Source: Microbacterium yannicii
GTDB lineage: Bacteria > Actinomycetota > Actinomycetes > Actinomycetales > Microbacteriaceae
Reading direction: 5' to 3'
Assembly: GCF_024055635.1 (NCBI RefSeq)
Contig: NZ_JAMXMB010000025.1
Coordinates: 124,001 to 188,000, forward strand
DNA: 64,000 nt
Translations under genes and position numbers: made by a program
Notes under the pieces: generated by a model
Seen by the model: only the letters and a program-made list of their open reading frames with translations
What the model was told of the DNA's origin: nothing
Databases searched by the model: none
In this document: positions 62,937 through 64,000 of the stretch, piece by piece
Layout of the letters: each line of letters opens with the position of its first letter
Numbering within the stretch: the stretch's first letter is position 1

Positions 62937-63677
62937 ATGGCGAAGCAGTCCATCTTCGGTCGCATCTCGACCCTCATGAAGGCGAACATCAACGCACTCC
63001 TCGACTCCGCAGAGGACCCGCAGAAGATGCTCGACCAGCTCGTGCGCGATTACACGAACTCGATCGCCGACGCCGAATCGGCCATCGCCGAGACGATCGG
63101 CAACCTGCGCCTGCTCGAGCGCGACCACCAGGAGGACATCCAGGCGGCCACCGAGTGGGGCAACAAGGCTCTCGCCGCCAGCCGCAAGGCCGACGAGCTG
63201 CGCAAGGCCGGGAACACCACGGACGCCGACAAGTTCGACAACCTCGCCAAGATCGCGCTGCAGCGCCAGATCAGCGAGGAGAACGAGGCGCGGGCGATCG
63301 CGCCGACCATCGCGACGCAGAACGAGGTCGTCGAGAAGCTCAAAGAGGGCCTCAACGGCATGAAGCAGAAGCTGGAGCAGCTGCGGTCCAAGCGCTCCGA
63401 ACTGCTCGCGCGCGCCAAGACCGCCGAGGCCCAGAACAAGGTGCACGACGCCGTCAAGTCGATCGACGTGCTCGACCCGACGAGCGAGCTCGGCCGGTTC
63501 GAAGACAAGGTGCGCCGCCAGGAGGCACTGGCCGCCGGCAAGCAGGAGCTCGCCGCGTCGAGCCTCGACGCCCAGTTCAATGCCCTCGAGGACGTCGGCG
63601 AGCTGACCGAGGTCGAGGCTCGCCTGGCCGCGCTGAAGACCGGCGGCGCGCCGGTGCAGGCCGCGATCGAGAACTGA
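62937..63677 (+). CDS. pspA: PspA/IM30-family membrane-remodelling protein
   Basis: A 246-residue ESCRT-III-like protein that coats stressed membranes. The amphipathic N-terminal helix MAKQSIFGRISTLMKANINALL and the signature DPQKMLDQLVRDY are present, followed by long alpha-helices to the C-terminus. The start has AAGGAA upstream. About 100 bases after the TPM gene, on the same strand, suggesting one stress operon. It ends before a hairpin terminator. Confidence 0.93.
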   Translation: MAKQSIFGRISTLMKANINALLDSAEDPQKMLDQLVRDYTNSIADAESAIAETIGNLRLLERDHQEDIQAATEWGNKALAASRKADELRKAGNTTDADKFDNLAKIALQRQISEENEARAIAPTIATQNEVVEKLKEGLNGMKQKLEQLRSKRSELLARAKTAEAQNKVHDAVKSIDVLDPTSELGRFEDKVRRQEALAAGKQELAASSLDAQFNALEDVGELTEVEARLAALKTGGAPVQAAIEN

Positions 63678-63694
63678 CCCCTTCGGGGTGAGGA

Positions 63695-63724
63695 GGGCGC
63701 CGGGTCCGTGAGGATCCGGCGCCC
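63695..63724 (+). terminator. Intrinsic terminator after pspA
   Basis: 13-bp stem with one G-T wobble (63695-63707 with 63712-63724) and a GTGA loop; the T tail is short. Confidence 0.75.
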
Positions 63725-63831
63725 TTCGCCGTCCCGCGTCGCCGTCGGCATGCAGCGTGTTCGCCGTCGGCATGCGCCCTGCTTCCGGTCAACGGATGCC
63801 GCGGCCCGACGCGGTGCGCGAAGATGAGGGG

Positions 63832-64000
63832 ATGACCCGATACCTCGTCGTTCCGCAGTGGCAGGGAAGCCCGTCCTCGCGCGCGATGCAGCTCATCGAC
63901 GGCGCTCAGGCGATCGCGGGAGACCTGCCGCGCTCCTCGACGACGGTCCTGGACGTGCCCATGGAGGCCGGCGAGTCGCTGGGCACCGGCATCCATCGGC
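63832..64000 (+). CDS. Arginase/agmatinase-family protein (N-terminal part, cut by window edge)
   Basis: Only the first 56 residues are visible: MTRYLVVPQWQGSPSSRAMQ, then LIDGAQAIAGDLPRSSTTVL and the start of a Gly-rich segment. This matches the N-terminus of actinobacterial arginase-family (ureohydrolase) proteins, which cleave arginine, agmatine or a guanidino acid. The metal-binding motifs lie outside the window, so the substrate cannot be told. Confidence 0.7.
   Translation, partial: MTRYLVVPQWQGSPSSRAMQLIDGAQAIAGDLPRSSTTVLDVPMEAGESLGTGIHR

Overview
The window is high-GC actinobacterial DNA and looks like the chromosome of a Microbacteriaceae member, most likely Microbacterium or a close relative. 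The gene order lysA-hom-thrC-thrB-rho-prfA, the prmC-tsaC-wecA-atpI-atpBEFHA run, the long disordered N-terminus of Rho and small family-specific proteins all point there. This assignment is inference from gene order and protein sequence, not from a marker-gene tree.

Layout. 1-7.0 kb (minus strand): ATP synthase genes atpA (cut by the window edge), H, F, E, B and an AtpI-like gene, then a WecA-type sugar-phosphate transferase, threonylcarbamoyl-AMP synthase and PrmC. 7.2-9.8 kb (plus): two tandem cysteine synthases and serine acetyltransferase. 9.8-14.6 kb: a nine-copy 16-bp repeat array, a large LuxR-type ATPase regulator, a small membrane protein and a DUF559 nuclease-like gene framed by two matching hairpin elements. 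14.6-25.8 kb (minus): prfA, rho, thrB, thrC, hom, lysA, an LmeA-like protein and argS. 25.8-27.7 kb: a transglutaminase-like protein and an SGNH hydrolase.

27,787-49,194 is an integrated mobile element. It lies between two perfect 46-bp copies of the 3' part of a tRNA-Arg(CCG) gene. The intact tRNA is at the right end, beside the element's tyrosine integrase. The element carries a Fic protein under a palindromic operator, a MobF-type relaxase/helicase with no type IV secretion genes, an excisionase-like protein and two cargo blocks. Cargo block 1 is a two-gene operon of a Trypco1 (CU044_2847-family) protein and a CHAT-domain protease with a duplicated C-terminal module. I read it as a candidate conflict or defence system, and it is the most interesting item here. 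Cargo block 2 is a cell-envelope island: two OmpR-type two-component systems, a GT-C glycosyltransferase, a dolichol-phosphate-mannose-synthase-like GT2, a GtrA flippase-like protein, two PAP2 phosphatases, an acidic repeat protein, a COG4705-like membrane protein and a lone FetB-like permease. Together the GT2, GtrA, GT-C and PAP2 genes could make, flip, use and recycle a polyprenyl-phosphate sugar.

49.2-64 kb is chromosomal again. It holds two small lineage-type proteins, a CDF transporter with a lipoprotein, an alkylsulfatase next to a SulP transporter, an SMR exporter, a CPBP-family membrane protein, an MFS exporter overlapping trmB, a DUF3097 protein, then a TPM-domain protein followed by PspA, and the start of an arginase-family gene. 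A 61-bp nested palindrome sits in the gap before the TPM gene.
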